Part shown: piece by piece, positions 1-8,812 of the stretch | How the letters are laid out: each line of letters begins with the position of its first letter | Numbering within the stretch: position 1 is the first letter of the stretch | Source: Gemmatimonadota bacterium | Lineage (GTDB): Bacteria; Gemmatimonadota; Gemmatimonadetes; Longimicrobiales; Gaopeijiaceae | Assembly: GCA_028874905.1 (NCBI GenBank) | Contig: JAPPGZ010000071.1 | Span: forward strand, 1-64,000 | Length of the DNA stretch: 64,000 bases | Direction of reading: 5' to 3' | The notes under the pieces: generated by a model | Seen by the model: only the letters and a program-made list of their open reading frames with translations | Told to the model about the DNA's origin: nothing | Database searches by the model: none | Translations under genes and position numbers: made by a program

Positions 1-25
1 CCCCGCACATGAAAGGTAGCACTCT

Positions 26-226
26 ATGGAGCTTGAATCAAGTGCTCAATCCCCGCTTGCACGGCTTCGGCGCCAGAGCGGCGAGGAACTCGTGCTCGCG
101 ACGGTCGCCAGCCAAGCGGCGCGACCAGCGGCGGATATCCTCAGGCACCTTTTCGAGATGTCGGCCCAGGCGATCCCGAGCATGCCGGCCGACGACCGCA
201 CCGCGGTCATTCTTCGCACCCGCTAG
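26..226 (+). CDS. small hypothetical protein upstream of rsmA
   Basis: A 66-residue reading frame that begins with ATG and ends 3 nt before the rsmA start, so it would be translated just ahead of rsmA. It has an AAAGG-like ribosome-binding site about 10 nt upstream and codon use typical of the region. The protein is soluble and mostly helical, with no membrane segment, cysteine motif or family I recognise. It may be a genuine short first gene of the operon or simply an open leader frame. Confidence 0.4.
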   Translation: MELESSAQSPLARLRRQSGEELVLATVASQAARPAADILRHLFEMSAQAIPSMPADDRTAVILRTR

Positions 227-229
227 CCG

Positions 230-1033
230 ATGGGCTCCCGACGTCCGAAGCGCTCGCTCAGCCAGAACTTTCTCGTCGACCCCAATCTCCAACGCAAGAT
301 TGTTGGTGCTGTCGGTGCGGGCGAGGACGAGGCGGTCCTGGAAATCGGTCCGGGCAGGGGCGCCCTCACGGAGCACCTCGCGCAGCTAGGGGTCCGGCTG
401 ACGGCGGTCGAGCTTGACGACGAACTCGCAGCGGGGTTGGCCCGGCGCTACGAAGACAACCCCCGCGTGGACGTGGTGCACGGCGACATACTTTCGCTGG
501 ACCTTCCTGCGCTCAGCCCGGAGTGGGGGCGCACCGTGGTCGTGGGCAACATACCGTACAACATCACCACGCCGATCGTGTTCAGGCTGCTCCGCCTGCC
601 CTATCCGGCGGATATCGTATTGACGGTGCAGGCGGAGGTTGCCGCCAGGATGCTGGCCGGTCCGGGCAGCCGAACCTACGGGGCGCTCTCAGTGGGCGTG
701 GGCATTCATGCGAACCCGTCCCGGGTCTGCAAGGTGCCGCGGACCGCCTTCCGGCCGGTGCCGGGGGTCGACAGCGCCGTGGTGCGCCTGACGCCCCGTT
801 CGCCACCGCGTCTCACCGCCCTCGAGGCGGATCGGGTCCGCGTGCTCACTCGCGCGGCCTTCTCCTGGCGCCGCAAGCAGCTCGGGACGATTCTGTCCCG
901 GCACCCGGACCTCCGCCTTCCGCGCCCGTACGTTCATGAGCTGTTGGGAGAGCGGGGACTGTCTCCGGCTGTGCGCCCGGAACAACTGTCGCCAGAAGAA
1001 TTCGTGGAGTTGGGCATGGCCCTGTCCGCTTGA
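230..1033 (+). CDS. rsmA: 16S rRNA dimethyladenosine transferase RsmA (KsgA)
   Basis: Uses S-adenosylmethionine to dimethylate two adjacent adenines in the 3'-terminal helix-45 loop of 16S rRNA during late 30S assembly. The 267-residue protein has the family length. SQNFLVDPN (residues 11-19) is the conserved N-terminal motif, EIGPGRG (38-44) is the SAM-binding loop, and NIPYNI (107-112) is the catalytic NxPY motif that positions the target adenine. The C-terminal part contains the helical domain with FRPVPGVDSAV. Its stop codon lies 30 nt before rex. The ATG start directly precedes the conserved N-terminus and no better start exists. Confidence 0.96.
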   Translation: MGSRRPKRSLSQNFLVDPNLQRKIVGAVGAGEDEAVLEIGPGRGALTEHLAQLGVRLTAVELDDELAAGLARRYEDNPRVDVVHGDILSLDLPALSPEWGRTVVVGNIPYNITTPIVFRLLRLPYPADIVLTVQAEVAARMLAGPGSRTYGALSVGVGIHANPSRVCKVPRTAFRPVPGVDSAVVRLTPRSPPRLTALEADRVRVLTRAAFSWRRKQLGTILSRHPDLRLPRPYVHELLGERGLSPAVRPEQLSPEEFVELGMALSA

Positions 1034-1061
1034 CAGGCCGCGCATCCTTGTCAGGTTCAGC

Positions 1062-1079
1062 TTGTGAACGATTTCACAA
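1062..1079 (+). promoter_or_regulatory. Rex operator overlapping the rex start codon
   Basis: TTGTGAACGATTTCACAA is a perfect inverted repeat with 7-bp arms and a 4-nt spacer. It matches exactly the established Rex-box consensus TTGTGAA-N4-TTCACAA. The GTG initiation codon of rex (1064-1066) lies inside the left arm, so Rex binding would sit on the transcription/translation start region and implies autorepression. A consensus TTGACA hexamer overlaps the rsmA stop codon at 1030-1035 and could be the -35 element of the controlled promoter, but no convincing -10 box is visible. Confidence 0.85.
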
Positions 1080-1702
1080 AGAGGATTCCGGACGCGACGG
1101 TTCGACGCCTGTCCCTCTACCTCCGCTTTCTGGAGGACTTTGGGCGCTCGGGAGTCACAAGCGTCGCAAGCGGGGCGTTGGCGGAACGCGGCGGGGCTAC
1201 CGCTGCGCAGGTGCGCAAGGACCTCTCCTACCTCGGGTCCTTCGGGAAACGCGGGCTCGGCTACTCCGTCGCGGAGCTCACCGGCGTGCTTCGCACGGTT
1301 CTGGGTCTCGACTCGGTCTGGCGTGTCGCCCTGCTCGGTGCCGGACGGATCGGGACCGCCCTGTTCGAATACGAACCGTTTCGTGCGCGGGGCTTCAACA
1401 TCACGACCGTGATCGACAACGATCCCTGCAAGGTTGGGTCGTGCCTTGGCGACATCCGGATCCGGGGCGAAGACGAACTCGAATGCGCGTTGCGTGACGA
1501 CGCGATCGACCTGGTGATCGTGGCGGTTCCGGCCCTCGTCGCGCAGGGTCTCGTGGACCGTGTCGTCGCGGCGGGGATCAAGGCCATCCTCAACTACGCG
1601 CCGACCCAGTTGCGCCTCCCGGACGACGTGGCGCTCCGCAACGTGAGCATGCTCGTCGAACTGGAGAGCCTGTCGCACGCGCTGGCCCGCAGGACGGGAT
1701 GA
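1064..1702 (+). CDS. rex: redox-sensing transcriptional repressor Rex
   Basis: Rex senses the NADH/NAD+ ratio and represses fermentative, respiratory and acyl-CoA genes when NADH is low. The 212-residue protein has the standard two-domain layout. A winged-helix DNA-binding domain covers residues 1-80, with IPDATVRRLSLYLRFLE and the recognition segment QVRKDLSYLGSFGKRGLGY. A Rossmann domain begins at LLGAGRIGTAL, with the glycine motif at 92-97. A C-terminal helix ends the protein. GTG is chosen because the family N-terminus (short leader then IPxAT) follows immediately and no ATG lies upstream. A perfect Rex box covers the start codon, so the gene is probably self-regulated. The stop overlaps the next gene's ATG. 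Confidence 0.95.
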   Translation: MNDFTKRIPDATVRRLSLYLRFLEDFGRSGVTSVASGALAERGGATAAQVRKDLSYLGSFGKRGLGYSVAELTGVLRTVLGLDSVWRVALLGAGRIGTALFEYEPFRARGFNITTVIDNDPCKVGSCLGDIRIRGEDELECALRDDAIDLVIVAVPALVAQGLVDRVVAAGIKAILNYAPTQLRLPDDVALRNVSMLVELESLSHALARRTG

Positions 1703-2586
1703 CCGGCGCGCCAAGGTCCCGCACACTGCTGCAGAGTGCCTGGGCGGAGTTGCAGCGCGGCCCCCTGCCGACCGCCGCACTGGCGCAGAGAGTTCTGGGC
1801 CTGAACGGCCATCCCGGGGCCGCATCGGCCGCGGTGTTTGCGCTACTGGGTGGCGACGAGCGGTTCGTGGTCGACGGCGAGGGCGTCTGGAGCCTTCGCA
1901 GCGGCGCGCGCCGGCCGGGTTCGCCCCTGTCGAGACTGTGCTACGCGGTCGTGGACGTGGAGACGACGGGTGGCCGCTACGAGGCCGGTCACCGCATCAC
2001 GGAGGTGGCCATCGTCGAGGTGAGGGGCGGGGCGATCGTCGACGAGTTCCAGACTCTGGTGAATCCGGGGCGCTCCATGCCGCGCAACACGGTCGCTCTC
2101 ACCGGGATCGACGACAGCATGCTTGCCTCGGCGCCGGCGTTCGACGAGATCGCGGGGGAGGTCTTCCGACGCGTTTCGGGGCGCGTTTTCGTGGCCCACA
2201 ACGCCGGGTTCGACTGGGGGTGGCTGCGCGCGCAGCTGGGCGACGCGCTCGGCGATGTTCCCGAGGTCGACCGCCTTTGCACGATCAGCCTGGCTCGCCG
2301 CCTTGTACCGGAACTGCGCCGCCGCAACCTCGACGCCCTGACCGACTTCTTCGACATTCCCATACACCAACGCCACCGCGCGCACGGCGATGCACTTGCG
2401 ACAGCGCGCATTCTGCTGCGACTCCTGGACCGCGCGGAGCAGCTGGGCGTGGGCGACCTCCGATCACTCAGGCGCTACCGTCCGCCGCGAGGGGCGCGCA
2501 CGCAGCGCGATCTGTTCGCGCCCCCGCCCCGACAGCGACGAAAACCGACGCGAACGGGTGCTTCGGGGAGCCGGGTCCTGCTATAA
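1699..2586 (+). CDS. DnaQ-like 3'-5' exonuclease (DEDDh) with N-terminal winged helix
   Basis: Exonuclease of the DNA polymerase III epsilon superfamily. The DEDDh catalytic residues are visible: D86 and E88 in VVDVETTG, D172 in AHNAGFDWGWL, and H226 with D231 in HRAHGDAL. Residues 1-70 form a separate small helical domain (LPTAALAQRVLGLNG then FVVDGEGVWSL) that resembles the HARE-HTH/winged-helix extensions found on such exonucleases. The C-terminal 50 residues are basic and proline-rich. It overlaps rex by 4 nt (ATGA), so the two are co-translated. Whether it is a proofreading subunit or a repair/RNA exonuclease cannot be decided here. Confidence 0.85.
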   Translation: MTGAPRSRTLLQSAWAELQRGPLPTAALAQRVLGLNGHPGAASAAVFALLGGDERFVVDGEGVWSLRSGARRPGSPLSRLCYAVVDVETTGGRYEAGHRITEVAIVEVRGGAIVDEFQTLVNPGRSMPRNTVALTGIDDSMLASAPAFDEIAGEVFRRVSGRVFVAHNAGFDWGWLRAQLGDALGDVPEVDRLCTISLARRLVPELRRRNLDALTDFFDIPIHQRHRAHGDALATARILLRLLDRAEQLGVGDLRSLRRYRPPRGARTQRDLFAPPPRQRRKPTRTGASGSRVLL

Positions 2587-2587
2587 T
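2579..2587 (+). promoter_or_regulatory. extended -10 promoter for the thiolase operon
   Basis: TGCTATAAT is a perfect extended -10 element (TGn-TATAAT). It overlaps the TAA stop codon of the preceding exonuclease gene and lies 125 nt before the thiolase start. The -35 region (TGCTTC at 2559-2564) is weak, as expected when an extended -10 is present. It would make the thiolase-bioY-CPBP-hbd-acd genes independent of rex transcription. The 2588-2711 leader shows no other recognisable element. Confidence 0.55.
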
Positions 2588-2711
2588 TCAAGGCCCGGAA
2601 GCCGCCTCCGAGCTTGCGATGGCGGATTTTCCGCGGCGATGTGTGCAACGACTTCGCGGGCCGTTCACCGGCCCGAACCGCTCACCCCGAACGACCGGGA
2701 GGCAGTTCGAT

Positions 2712-3923
2712 TTGGCCCACGCTGCCCATACACCCGTCATTCTTGATGGCGTCCGCACGCCCATAGGGCGGTTTCTCGGAGGGCTGAGTCCGCTCTCCGG
2801 GCCTGAACTCGGCGCGGTTGCCGTGCGTGAAGCTGTCGTGCGTGCGGGTATCGACAAGTCGGAGGTCGACGAGGTGATCCTGGGCAACGTCGTAGGCGCC
2901 GGCTCGGGGCAGGCGCCGGCGCGGCAGGCGGCCGTGCACGGCGGCATTCCCGCGACCGTCCCGGCAGTGACCGTGAACAAGGTGTGCGGATCTGGACTCA
3001 AGGCCGTGATGCTGGCCGCGCAGGCCATCAAGGCCGGCGACGCGCGTCTGGTCGTGGCCGGAGGTTTCGAGTCGATGTCGAACGTGCCGTACTACCTCCG
3101 TGGAATGCGCGGCGGGGTGAAGTTCGGCGACCGCACCGTACAGGACGGGCTCGTGTACGACGGCCTGTGGTGCGCCTTCGAAAAATGCCACATGGGGGGT
3201 CACGCCGAGTACACGGCCGCGAAGGCGGGGATCAGCCGGGGCGAAGCGGACGCTTTTTCGGTTGCTTCGCACAGGAAGGCGGTGACCGCGATCGACGATG
3301 GGGGGTTCCGGTCCGAGATCGTTCCTGTGCCGGTGGAGACGCGCCGGGGAACGACGCTGGTGGACACCGACGAAAGTCCACGCCGCGACACCTCCCTGGA
3401 GGCCCTTGGCCGCCTCCGCCCCGCCTTCGGTTCCGACGCTCCCGACGGCCTGGAAGAGCTGGTCGTCACGGCGGGCAACGCACCGGGGCTGAACGACGGC
3501 GCCTCGGCCCTGGTGGTGGCCAGCCGGGAGTATGCGGACGCCAACGGACTGCGTTACCGGGCGGTCATCACGGGCTATGCGGCGGGCGGAACGGAACCGC
3601 GGGACCTCTTCTTCGCCCCGGTCACGGCGGTGCGGAGACTCATGAAGCTGGACCGCGCCGAAATTGGAGACTACGGCCTCGTCGAGATGAACGAAGCCTT
3701 CGCGGTGCAGGCCATTGCGGACATGCGCGAGCTTGCGATCGATCCCGAACGGTTGAACGTTCGCGGCGGAGCCGTGGCGCTGGGTCATCCGATCGGCGCA
3801 TCGGGCGCACGCATCCTGGTCACGCTGTTGGCGAACATGGCCGACCGCGATATTGACACCGGCATTGCCACGCTTTGCCTGGGTGGCGGCAATGCGGTCG
3901 CAATGTCGATACGAGCGAACTAG
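2712..3923 (+). CDS. acetyl-CoA C-acyltransferase (thiolase)
   Basis: Condenses two acetyl-CoA to acetoacetyl-CoA, or runs thiolytically in beta-oxidation. The 403-residue protein has the nucleophilic cysteine C92 in [13 protein letters not shown]. Further along are [10 protein letters not shown] and the active-site histidine in [12 protein letters not shown]. The second cysteine is in CLGGGNAVA, where the usual final glycine of GGGxG is replaced by alanine. I chose the TTG at 2712 because GGGAGG lies 9 nt upstream and the family N-terminus ([13 protein letters not shown]) follows within 10 residues. The frame is open further upstream, but that part lies over the exonuclease gene. Together with the dehydrogenases downstream it makes up most of a C4 acyl-CoA route. 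Confidence 0.92.
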   Translation: MAHAAHTPVILDGVRTPIGRFLGGLSPLSGPELGAVAVREAVVRAGIDKSEVDEVILGNVVGAGSGQAPARQAAVHGGIPATVPAVTVNKVCGSGLKAVMLAAQAIKAGDARLVVAGGFESMSNVPYYLRGMRGGVKFGDRTVQDGLVYDGLWCAFEKCHMGGHAEYTAAKAGISRGEADAFSVASHRKAVTAIDDGGFRSEIVPVPVETRRGTTLVDTDESPRRDTSLEALGRLRPAFGSDAPDGLEELVVTAGNAPGLNDGASALVVASREYADANGLRYRAVITGYAAGGTEPRDLFFAPVTAVRRLMKLDRAEIGDYGLVEMNEAFAVQAIADMRELAIDPERLNVRGGAVALGHPIGASGARILVTLLANMADRDIDTGIATLCLGGGNAVAMSIRAN

Positions 3924-3941
3924 CCTGAAGAGGAACACCGC

Positions 3942-4556
3942 ATGATGCAATCCGAAGCGACAAGCAGCCCTGTGATCGCGGAAGCCAATCCGCCCGGTTC
4001 GGCGGTGCTCGCCGCCGTTCGCTCATGGCCTCGTCCTATCGCAGTGCCGTTGGCCGTTCTCTTCTTTGCGTTGCTCACGGCGCTCAGCGCGCGCCTGTCG
4101 GTGCCGCTGGGCGTCACACCGGTGCCGATGACGTTGCAGACGCTGATCGTGCTCCTTGCCGGAGCCCTCCTCGGTCCCGTGGCGGGGGCCGCTTCACAGC
4201 TCACCTATCTTGCCCTGGGAATCGCCGGAGTCCCCGTGTTCGCGTTCGGCGGGGCCGGACTCCCCTGGATCTTTGGAGCAACCGGAGGCTACCTGATGGC
4301 CTTTCCGGTGGCCGCGACCCTGACGGGATGGATCGCTGGCAGAGAGCGCGGGACGGTGCGGACGGTGAGCGCGCTTGTGGTGGGCACGGTGATCATCTTC
4401 GCGATGGGCGCCGCATGGCTCGCGGTCGTCACGAACATGGACCTCCGGGCGGTCTTCATGGCCGGCGTCCAGCCGTTCCTTCCCGGAGCCCTGATCAAGA
4501 TCGCCATTGCGTTCGTCGTCGTGCGGCAGGCGATGACCCGGGGTCTGCTGCGCTGA
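3942..4556 (+). CDS. bioY: biotin transporter substrate-binding component BioY
   Basis: The S-component of biotin ECF transporters, which can also act alone for biotin uptake. The 204-residue protein has about six transmembrane helices. Diagnostic segments are ARLSVPLGVTPVPMTLQTL and the glycine-rich GALLGPVAGAASQLTYLALG, followed by GAGLPWIFGATGGYLMAFP. No ATPase or transmembrane ECF partner gene (BioM/BioN) is adjacent, so it is a solitary BioY or shares a remote module. It sits 18 nt after thiolase and 5 nt before the CPBP gene, in the same transcript. Confidence 0.93.
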   Translation: MMQSEATSSPVIAEANPPGSAVLAAVRSWPRPIAVPLAVLFFALLTALSARLSVPLGVTPVPMTLQTLIVLLAGALLGPVAGAASQLTYLALGIAGVPVFAFGGAGLPWIFGATGGYLMAFPVAATLTGWIAGRERGTVRTVSALVVGTVIIFAMGAAWLAVVTNMDLRAVFMAGVQPFLPGALIKIAIAFVVVRQAMTRGLLR

Positions 4557-4561
4557 AGCCG

Positions 4562-5485
4562 ATGCCTCGTCTCCTTCCGGCAGGGAGTGAGGTCCTACCC
4601 GTCCTGGCCCGGCTGGCCGGCTTCGCGGGCTTGTTCTTCGGGCTGCTGGTCGTCTTCGCGGCGTTTGTCGGGGACAGGACCGCGAGTCTCGCGGTGGAGG
4701 GGACCGCGATGTTCGTCGTCGCCCTGGCGGCTACGGTGATCGTGTTGCGCCTCGACGGACGCCAGAGGCTCGACGTCATCGGGTTGCCGTGGTCCGGCTT
4801 TGCGCGCGAGCTCGGACGGGGACTCGTTCTGGGAATCGCGTTTGTGGTTCCCGCGGTCGTGATCGCAGTGGGTGTCGGCGGGTTGCGCTATGGTCCGGAC
4901 GCCGGCACGTGGATCGAGTACGGTGGCACCGGACTCTGGGCCGCGCTGATCCTCCTCGTTGCGGCTACGGGAGAGGAGATCCTGGTCCGCGGCTATCCAC
5001 TTCGCGTGCTGGTCGACCGATGGGGCCGCGGCGCGGCGCTGGTGCTGACCTCGCTGGTGTTTGCCGCTCTCCACGGAGCGAATCCCAACGTCGGTGTGCT
5101 CGCACTGGCGAACATCCTGTTGTCCGGGTTCCTGCTGGGACTGATCTGCCTCAAGACCGGGAGCCTGTGGTTGGCGAGCGGCGTGCACATGGGCTGGAAC
5201 CTCGCAACCGGGTTTCTGGCCGACCTGCCCGTCAGTGGGCTGGAGATCGTGGACGCGCCGCTGATCGAGGTGACCCGGGCCGGCAGTCCCCTTGTCACGG
5301 GCGGGGAATTCGGTGTGGAGGCGGGCCTGGCCGGGACCGCCGCGATGGTGATCGCCATCCTGGTTGTGGTGCGCACGGAAACCCCCCGTTCGCACTGGTC
5401 CCGCTACCTCGCCATCTCGACCGGTGCGGCGGCGGCCGCGGCGGCCGCGCCCGAGGGGTCCGACCGCTCCGCGCAACCAATATGA
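4562..5485 (+). CDS. CPBP family intramembrane glutamic endopeptidase
   Basis: Integral-membrane protease of the CAAX-processing/bacteriocin-processing (ABI) family. All three motifs are present: EEILVRG (E138, E139, R143), FAALHG (H171) and HMGWN (H209, N213). About eight hydrophobic segments are visible across 307 residues. The C-terminus ends in an alanine-rich run before a polar tail. The ATG at 4562 is the first start that leaves BioY untouched, and the stop overlaps the next gene's ATG (ATGA). Its substrate is unknown; its place between bioY and hbd gives no clear clue. Confidence 0.85.
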   Translation: MPRLLPAGSEVLPVLARLAGFAGLFFGLLVVFAAFVGDRTASLAVEGTAMFVVALAATVIVLRLDGRQRLDVIGLPWSGFARELGRGLVLGIAFVVPAVVIAVGVGGLRYGPDAGTWIEYGGTGLWAALILLVAATGEEILVRGYPLRVLVDRWGRGAALVLTSLVFAALHGANPNVGVLALANILLSGFLLGLICLKTGSLWLASGVHMGWNLATGFLADLPVSGLEIVDAPLIEVTRAGSPLVTGGEFGVEAGLAGTAAMVIAILVVVRTETPRSHWSRYLAISTGAAAAAAAAPEGSDRSAQPI

Positions 5486-6345
5486 GCATGCATCGGGTGG
5501 CCGTTATCGGCGCGGGCACGATGGGTAACGGCATCGCCCATGTCTGCGCGCTCGGAGGGCTCGAAGTCACACTCGTCGACGCCGATGCGGGGGCCATCGA
5601 TCGCGCGGTAGCCACGATCGGCGGCAACCTCGCGCGACAGGTCGCAAAGGGAAGAATCACGGCGCCCCAGCGTGCCGAAGCCCTCGCTCGCGTCGTCCCC
5701 GGACAACTCGAAGACGTGGCGCGGGCCGACCTGGTGATCGAGGCGGTTCCGGAAATCGCCCAGCTCAAATACGAGATCTTCGCCCAAGTGGACAGGCTGG
5801 CGCCCGAGCGCACGATCCTGGCGTCGAACACCTCGTCGATCTCGATCACGGCCATCGCTGCCTGCACGGATCGCCCCGGGAAGGTCATCGGGATGCACTT
5901 CATGAACCCGGTTCCGATCATGCAGCTGGTCGAGGTCATCCGTGGTCTCAGGACCGCCGACGCGACCACGAAATCGGTGATGGATCTGTCGCGTGCGCTG
6001 GGGAAGACGCCCGTCGAGGTCAGGGACTTTCCGGGGTTCGTCTCCAACCGCATCCTCGCCCCGATGATCAACGAGGCGGTCTTCGCGCTCATGGAAGGGG
6101 TCGCCGAGGCCGAGGCGATCGACGCAGTGATGAAGCTGGGCATGAACCATCCGATGGGCCCCCTGGCGCTCGCCGACCTGATCGGTCTGGACACCTGTCT
6201 GAACATCCTGGAGGTTCTGCACCGCGAACTGGGCGACGATCGTTACCGCCCTTGTCCGTTGCTGCGCCAATACGTCGCCGCGGGATGGCTCGGCCGAAAG
6301 ACCGGCCGGGGCTTCCATCGCTACGAGGAGACTCCTGAGTGCTGA
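5482..6345 (+). CDS. 3-hydroxyacyl-CoA (3-hydroxybutyryl-CoA) dehydrogenase
   Basis: Interconverts acetoacetyl-CoA or longer 3-ketoacyl-CoA and the 3-hydroxyacyl-CoA with NAD(P)H. At 287 residues it is a monofunctional enzyme of Hbd/PaaH type rather than a FadB fusion. VIGAGTMGNGIAHVCA (residues 8-23) is the Rossmann dinucleotide loop. SNTSSIS and GMHFMNPVPIMQLVEVI carry the catalytic serine, histidine and glutamate. DFPGFVSNRILAPMINEA is the C-terminal domain signature. It overlaps the CPBP stop and the acyl-CoA dehydrogenase start, which indicates tight coupling. With thiolase and acyl-CoA dehydrogenase it forms a C4 or fatty-acid module; no crotonase is in this window. Confidence 0.93.
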   Translation: MSMHRVAVIGAGTMGNGIAHVCALGGLEVTLVDADAGAIDRAVATIGGNLARQVAKGRITAPQRAEALARVVPGQLEDVARADLVIEAVPEIAQLKYEIFAQVDRLAPERTILASNTSSISITAIAACTDRPGKVIGMHFMNPVPIMQLVEVIRGLRTADATTKSVMDLSRALGKTPVEVRDFPGFVSNRILAPMINEAVFALMEGVAEAEAIDAVMKLGMNHPMGPLALADLIGLDTCLNILEVLHRELGDDRYRPCPLLRQYVAAGWLGRKTGRGFHRYEETPEC

Positions 6346-7499
6346 CTGCCGAGCAGCGGGAAATCCGTCAACTCGCGCGCGACTTCGCCGAGGGCGAGAT
6401 CATTCCGCACGCAGCCGGGTGGGACCGCGAGGGCGCCTTCGACAGGGAGGTCCTCGACAGGCTTGCCGACCTGGGGTTTCTGGGGATGCTCGTGCCGCCC
6501 GATTACGGCGGGTTGGGACTGGATGTGCCCACCTACCTGGTCGCCCTCGAGGAGATTGCGCGGGGCGATGCGGCGCTGGCGCTCACGGTAGCCATTCAGA
6601 ACGCCCCCGTGCCCCACATCCTCCTGACGCACGGCACCGAGGAGCAGAAATCCCGCTGGCTCCCCGCGCTGGCCGCGGGCGAGAAGATTGCCGGCTTCGC
6701 GCTGTCGGAGGCGGGCGCGGGGAGCGATCCTGCCGCGATGGCGACCCGTGCCAGGCAGGACCATGGCGGCTGGACCCTGACGGGCACCAAGAGATGGGTG
6801 ACGAACGGTTCCCGCGCGGACCTGGTCGTGGCCTTCGCCCGTACGGGCCGGGAGGCCGGCTCGAAGACGCCCATCGGTGCGTTTCTACTCGATACCGCCG
6901 CGGAGGGCTACAGGGTCGGGGAGCGCGAAACCACCATGGGGCTGCGTGCATCCGAGACGGTCTGGGTTGAACTGGACGGCGTCCGGGTGACGGATTGCCG
7001 ACTCGTTGGCGACCCGGGCAGCGGGCTCAACTACGCGCTCGGCGCGCTCGATCTGGGCCGGTTGGGGATCGCCGCGCAAGCGGTGGGAATCGCCCAGGCA
7101 TCCCTTGAGCACGCCGTGCGGTACGCCGCGGAGCGACGGCAGTTCGGCCGTCCCATCGCAAGCTTCGGTGCCGTTCGCAGCAAACTGGCGGTGATGGCGA
7201 CCAGGATCGCCGCATCCCGCGCCCTGTTCATGGAGGGCGCGGCCGCATGGGAGGAACGCGACCGCCTGACCGACGGCGGGCTCCCCATTACCGCCCGTTC
7301 GGCGATGGCCAAGCTGTTCGCCAGCGAAACCGCGGGGTGGGTCACGGAGGAAGCAGTTCGTATCTTCGGCGGTTACGGCTTCATGAGGGAGTTTCCGGTC
7401 GAAAGACTCATGAGAGACGCGAAGGGCACCGAGATCTACGAGGGCACGAGCGAGATCCTCCGCTTCGTGATCGGCCGCTCTCTGACGGACGGGAGATAG
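6339..7499 (+). CDS. acyl-CoA dehydrogenase
   Basis: FAD enzyme that introduces the alpha-beta double bond into acyl-CoA and passes electrons to ETF. The 386-residue protein shows the family layout. The helical N-domain is followed by a middle beta domain with [16 protein letters not shown] and [16 protein letters not shown]. The C-terminal helical domain has RRQFGRPI and [19 protein letters not shown]. The catalytic glutamate lies in [11 protein letters not shown] near residue 370, as in short/medium-chain enzymes. The GTG start overlaps the end of hbd by 7 nt. Chain-length preference cannot be read from sequence alone. Confidence 0.93.
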   Translation: MLTAEQREIRQLARDFAEGEIIPHAAGWDREGAFDREVLDRLADLGFLGMLVPPDYGGLGLDVPTYLVALEEIARGDAALALTVAIQNAPVPHILLTHGTEEQKSRWLPALAAGEKIAGFALSEAGAGSDPAAMATRARQDHGGWTLTGTKRWVTNGSRADLVVAFARTGREAGSKTPIGAFLLDTAAEGYRVGERETTMGLRASETVWVELDGVRVTDCRLVGDPGSGLNYALGALDLGRLGIAAQAVGIAQASLEHAVRYAAERRQFGRPIASFGAVRSKLAVMATRIAASRALFMEGAAAWEERDRLTDGGLPITARSAMAKLFASETAGWVTEEAVRIFGGYGFMREFPVERLMRDAKGTEIYEGTSEILRFVIGRSLTDGR

Positions 7500-7537
7500 C
7501 TCGCCGGATGCCGAAGGGAGCCGAAGGGCGCGAGCGG

Positions 7538-8791
7538 ATGGAACGCCTGGACCTGGCGGATCCCGCCGTCCACCGCGCGGTGCTGGCGGAAGAGGCGCGG
7601 CAGAAAGCCCAACTCGAAATGATTGCGAGCGAGAACTTCGTTTCGCCCGCCGTCCGGGAAGCGCTCGGCACCGTCTTTACCCACAAGTACGCGGAGGGCC
7701 TGCCGGGCAGGCGGTACTACGGCGGGTGCGAGTTCGCCGATCAGGTCGAGGATCTGGCCCGCTCCCGCGCGAAGCAGTTGTTCCAGGCCGACCACGCGAA
7801 CGTCCAGCCTCACTCGGGCGCTCAGGCCAACATGGCCGCCTACTTCGCATTCCTGAAGCCGGGCGACCGCATTCTGGGCATGAACCTCAGTCATGGCGGG
7901 CACCTCACACACGGCTCCCCGGTCAATTTCAGCGGGCGACTGTTTGAGGTATCCGCCTATGGCGTACGCCGGTCGGACGGGCGCATCGACTACGATCAGG
8001 TTCGCGACACGGCGCTCAGGGTGCGTCCGAGACTGATCGTGACCGGCGCGTCGGCGTACCCGCGCACCATCGACTTCGAGAAGTTCGGGGCGATCGCCCG
8101 GGAGGCCGGCGCTTTTCACGTCGCGGATCTCGCCCACATCGCGGGTCTCGTGGCGGGGGGCCACCACCCGAGTCCCATCCGGCACGCGGACGTCGTTTCC
8201 ACAACGACCCACAAGACCCTGCGCGGCCCGCGCGGTGGACTCCTGCTGTGCCGCGAGGAACACAGGGCCGTCATCGACCGGATGGTCTTCCCGTTCATTC
8301 AGGGCGGTCCCCTCATGCATGTGATCGCGTCGAAGGCGGTCGCGCTCGGCGAGGCGCTTTCTCCGAGGTTCCGGGACTACGGGCGGCGGGTCGTGGAAAA
8401 CGCGCGCACACTGGCGGAGCAGGTCATGGCGCGGGGCGTGCAACTCGTCTCCGGCGGCACGGACAACCACCTCATCCTGGTTGATCTGCGGGACCGGGAA
8501 CTCACGGGGAAGGACGCCGAACAGGCGTTGGAGAGCGCGGGCATCACGGTCAACAAGAACACGGTGCCGGGCGAACAGCGGTCGCCGTTCGTCACCTCGG
8601 GCCTGCGTATCGGCACACCGGCGCTGACGACCCGAGGCATGGGACCGGCGGAGATGAAGACGATTGGCGACTGGATCGCGGACATCCTCGAGCGTCCCGC
8701 TGACGAATCGCTTATCGGTCGAATACGGCACGACGCGGGCGACCTGTGTGCTGCCTTTCCGCTCTACAGGCATCTGGCGGGACCCGCATGA
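7538..8791 (+). CDS. glyA: serine hydroxymethyltransferase
   Basis: PLP enzyme converting serine plus tetrahydrofolate to glycine plus 5,10-methylene-THF, the main one-carbon supply. Conserved blocks are [12 protein letters not shown] near the N-terminus, [29 protein letters not shown], and [16 protein letters not shown], whose lysine carries PLP. The ATG at 7538 (417 residues) places the family N-terminus correctly and has AAGGG about 9 nt upstream. An in-frame ATG at 7508 would add 10 residues and is the alternative. It follows the acyl-CoA dehydrogenase by 38 nt. Confidence 0.94.
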   Translation: MERLDLADPAVHRAVLAEEARQKAQLEMIASENFVSPAVREALGTVFTHKYAEGLPGRRYYGGCEFADQVEDLARSRAKQLFQADHANVQPHSGAQANMAAYFAFLKPGDRILGMNLSHGGHLTHGSPVNFSGRLFEVSAYGVRRSDGRIDYDQVRDTALRVRPRLIVTGASAYPRTIDFEKFGAIAREAGAFHVADLAHIAGLVAGGHHPSPIRHADVVSTTTHKTLRGPRGGLLLCREEHRAVIDRMVFPFIQGGPLMHVIASKAVALGEALSPRFRDYGRRVVENARTLAEQVMARGVQLVSGGTDNHLILVDLRDRELTGKDAEQALESAGITVNKNTVPGEQRSPFVTSGLRIGTPALTTRGMGPAEMKTIGDWIADILERPADESLIGRIRHDAGDLCAAFPLYRHLAGPA

Positions 8792-8796
8792 GGGTG

Positions 8797-8802
8797 TAAA
8801 AT
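8797..8802 (+). promoter_or_regulatory. -10-like box 10 nt before the Minf_1886-type gene
   Basis: TAAAAT stands out in an otherwise GC-rich stretch and ends only 10 nt before the ATG at 8813. Transcription from it would start within a few bases of the ATG and give a leaderless or near-leaderless mRNA. No Shine-Dalgarno sequence is visible in this interval. The -35 position (CTGGCG) is poor, so the call is tentative. Confidence 0.3.
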
Positions 8803-8812
8803 TGCAGTTGTC

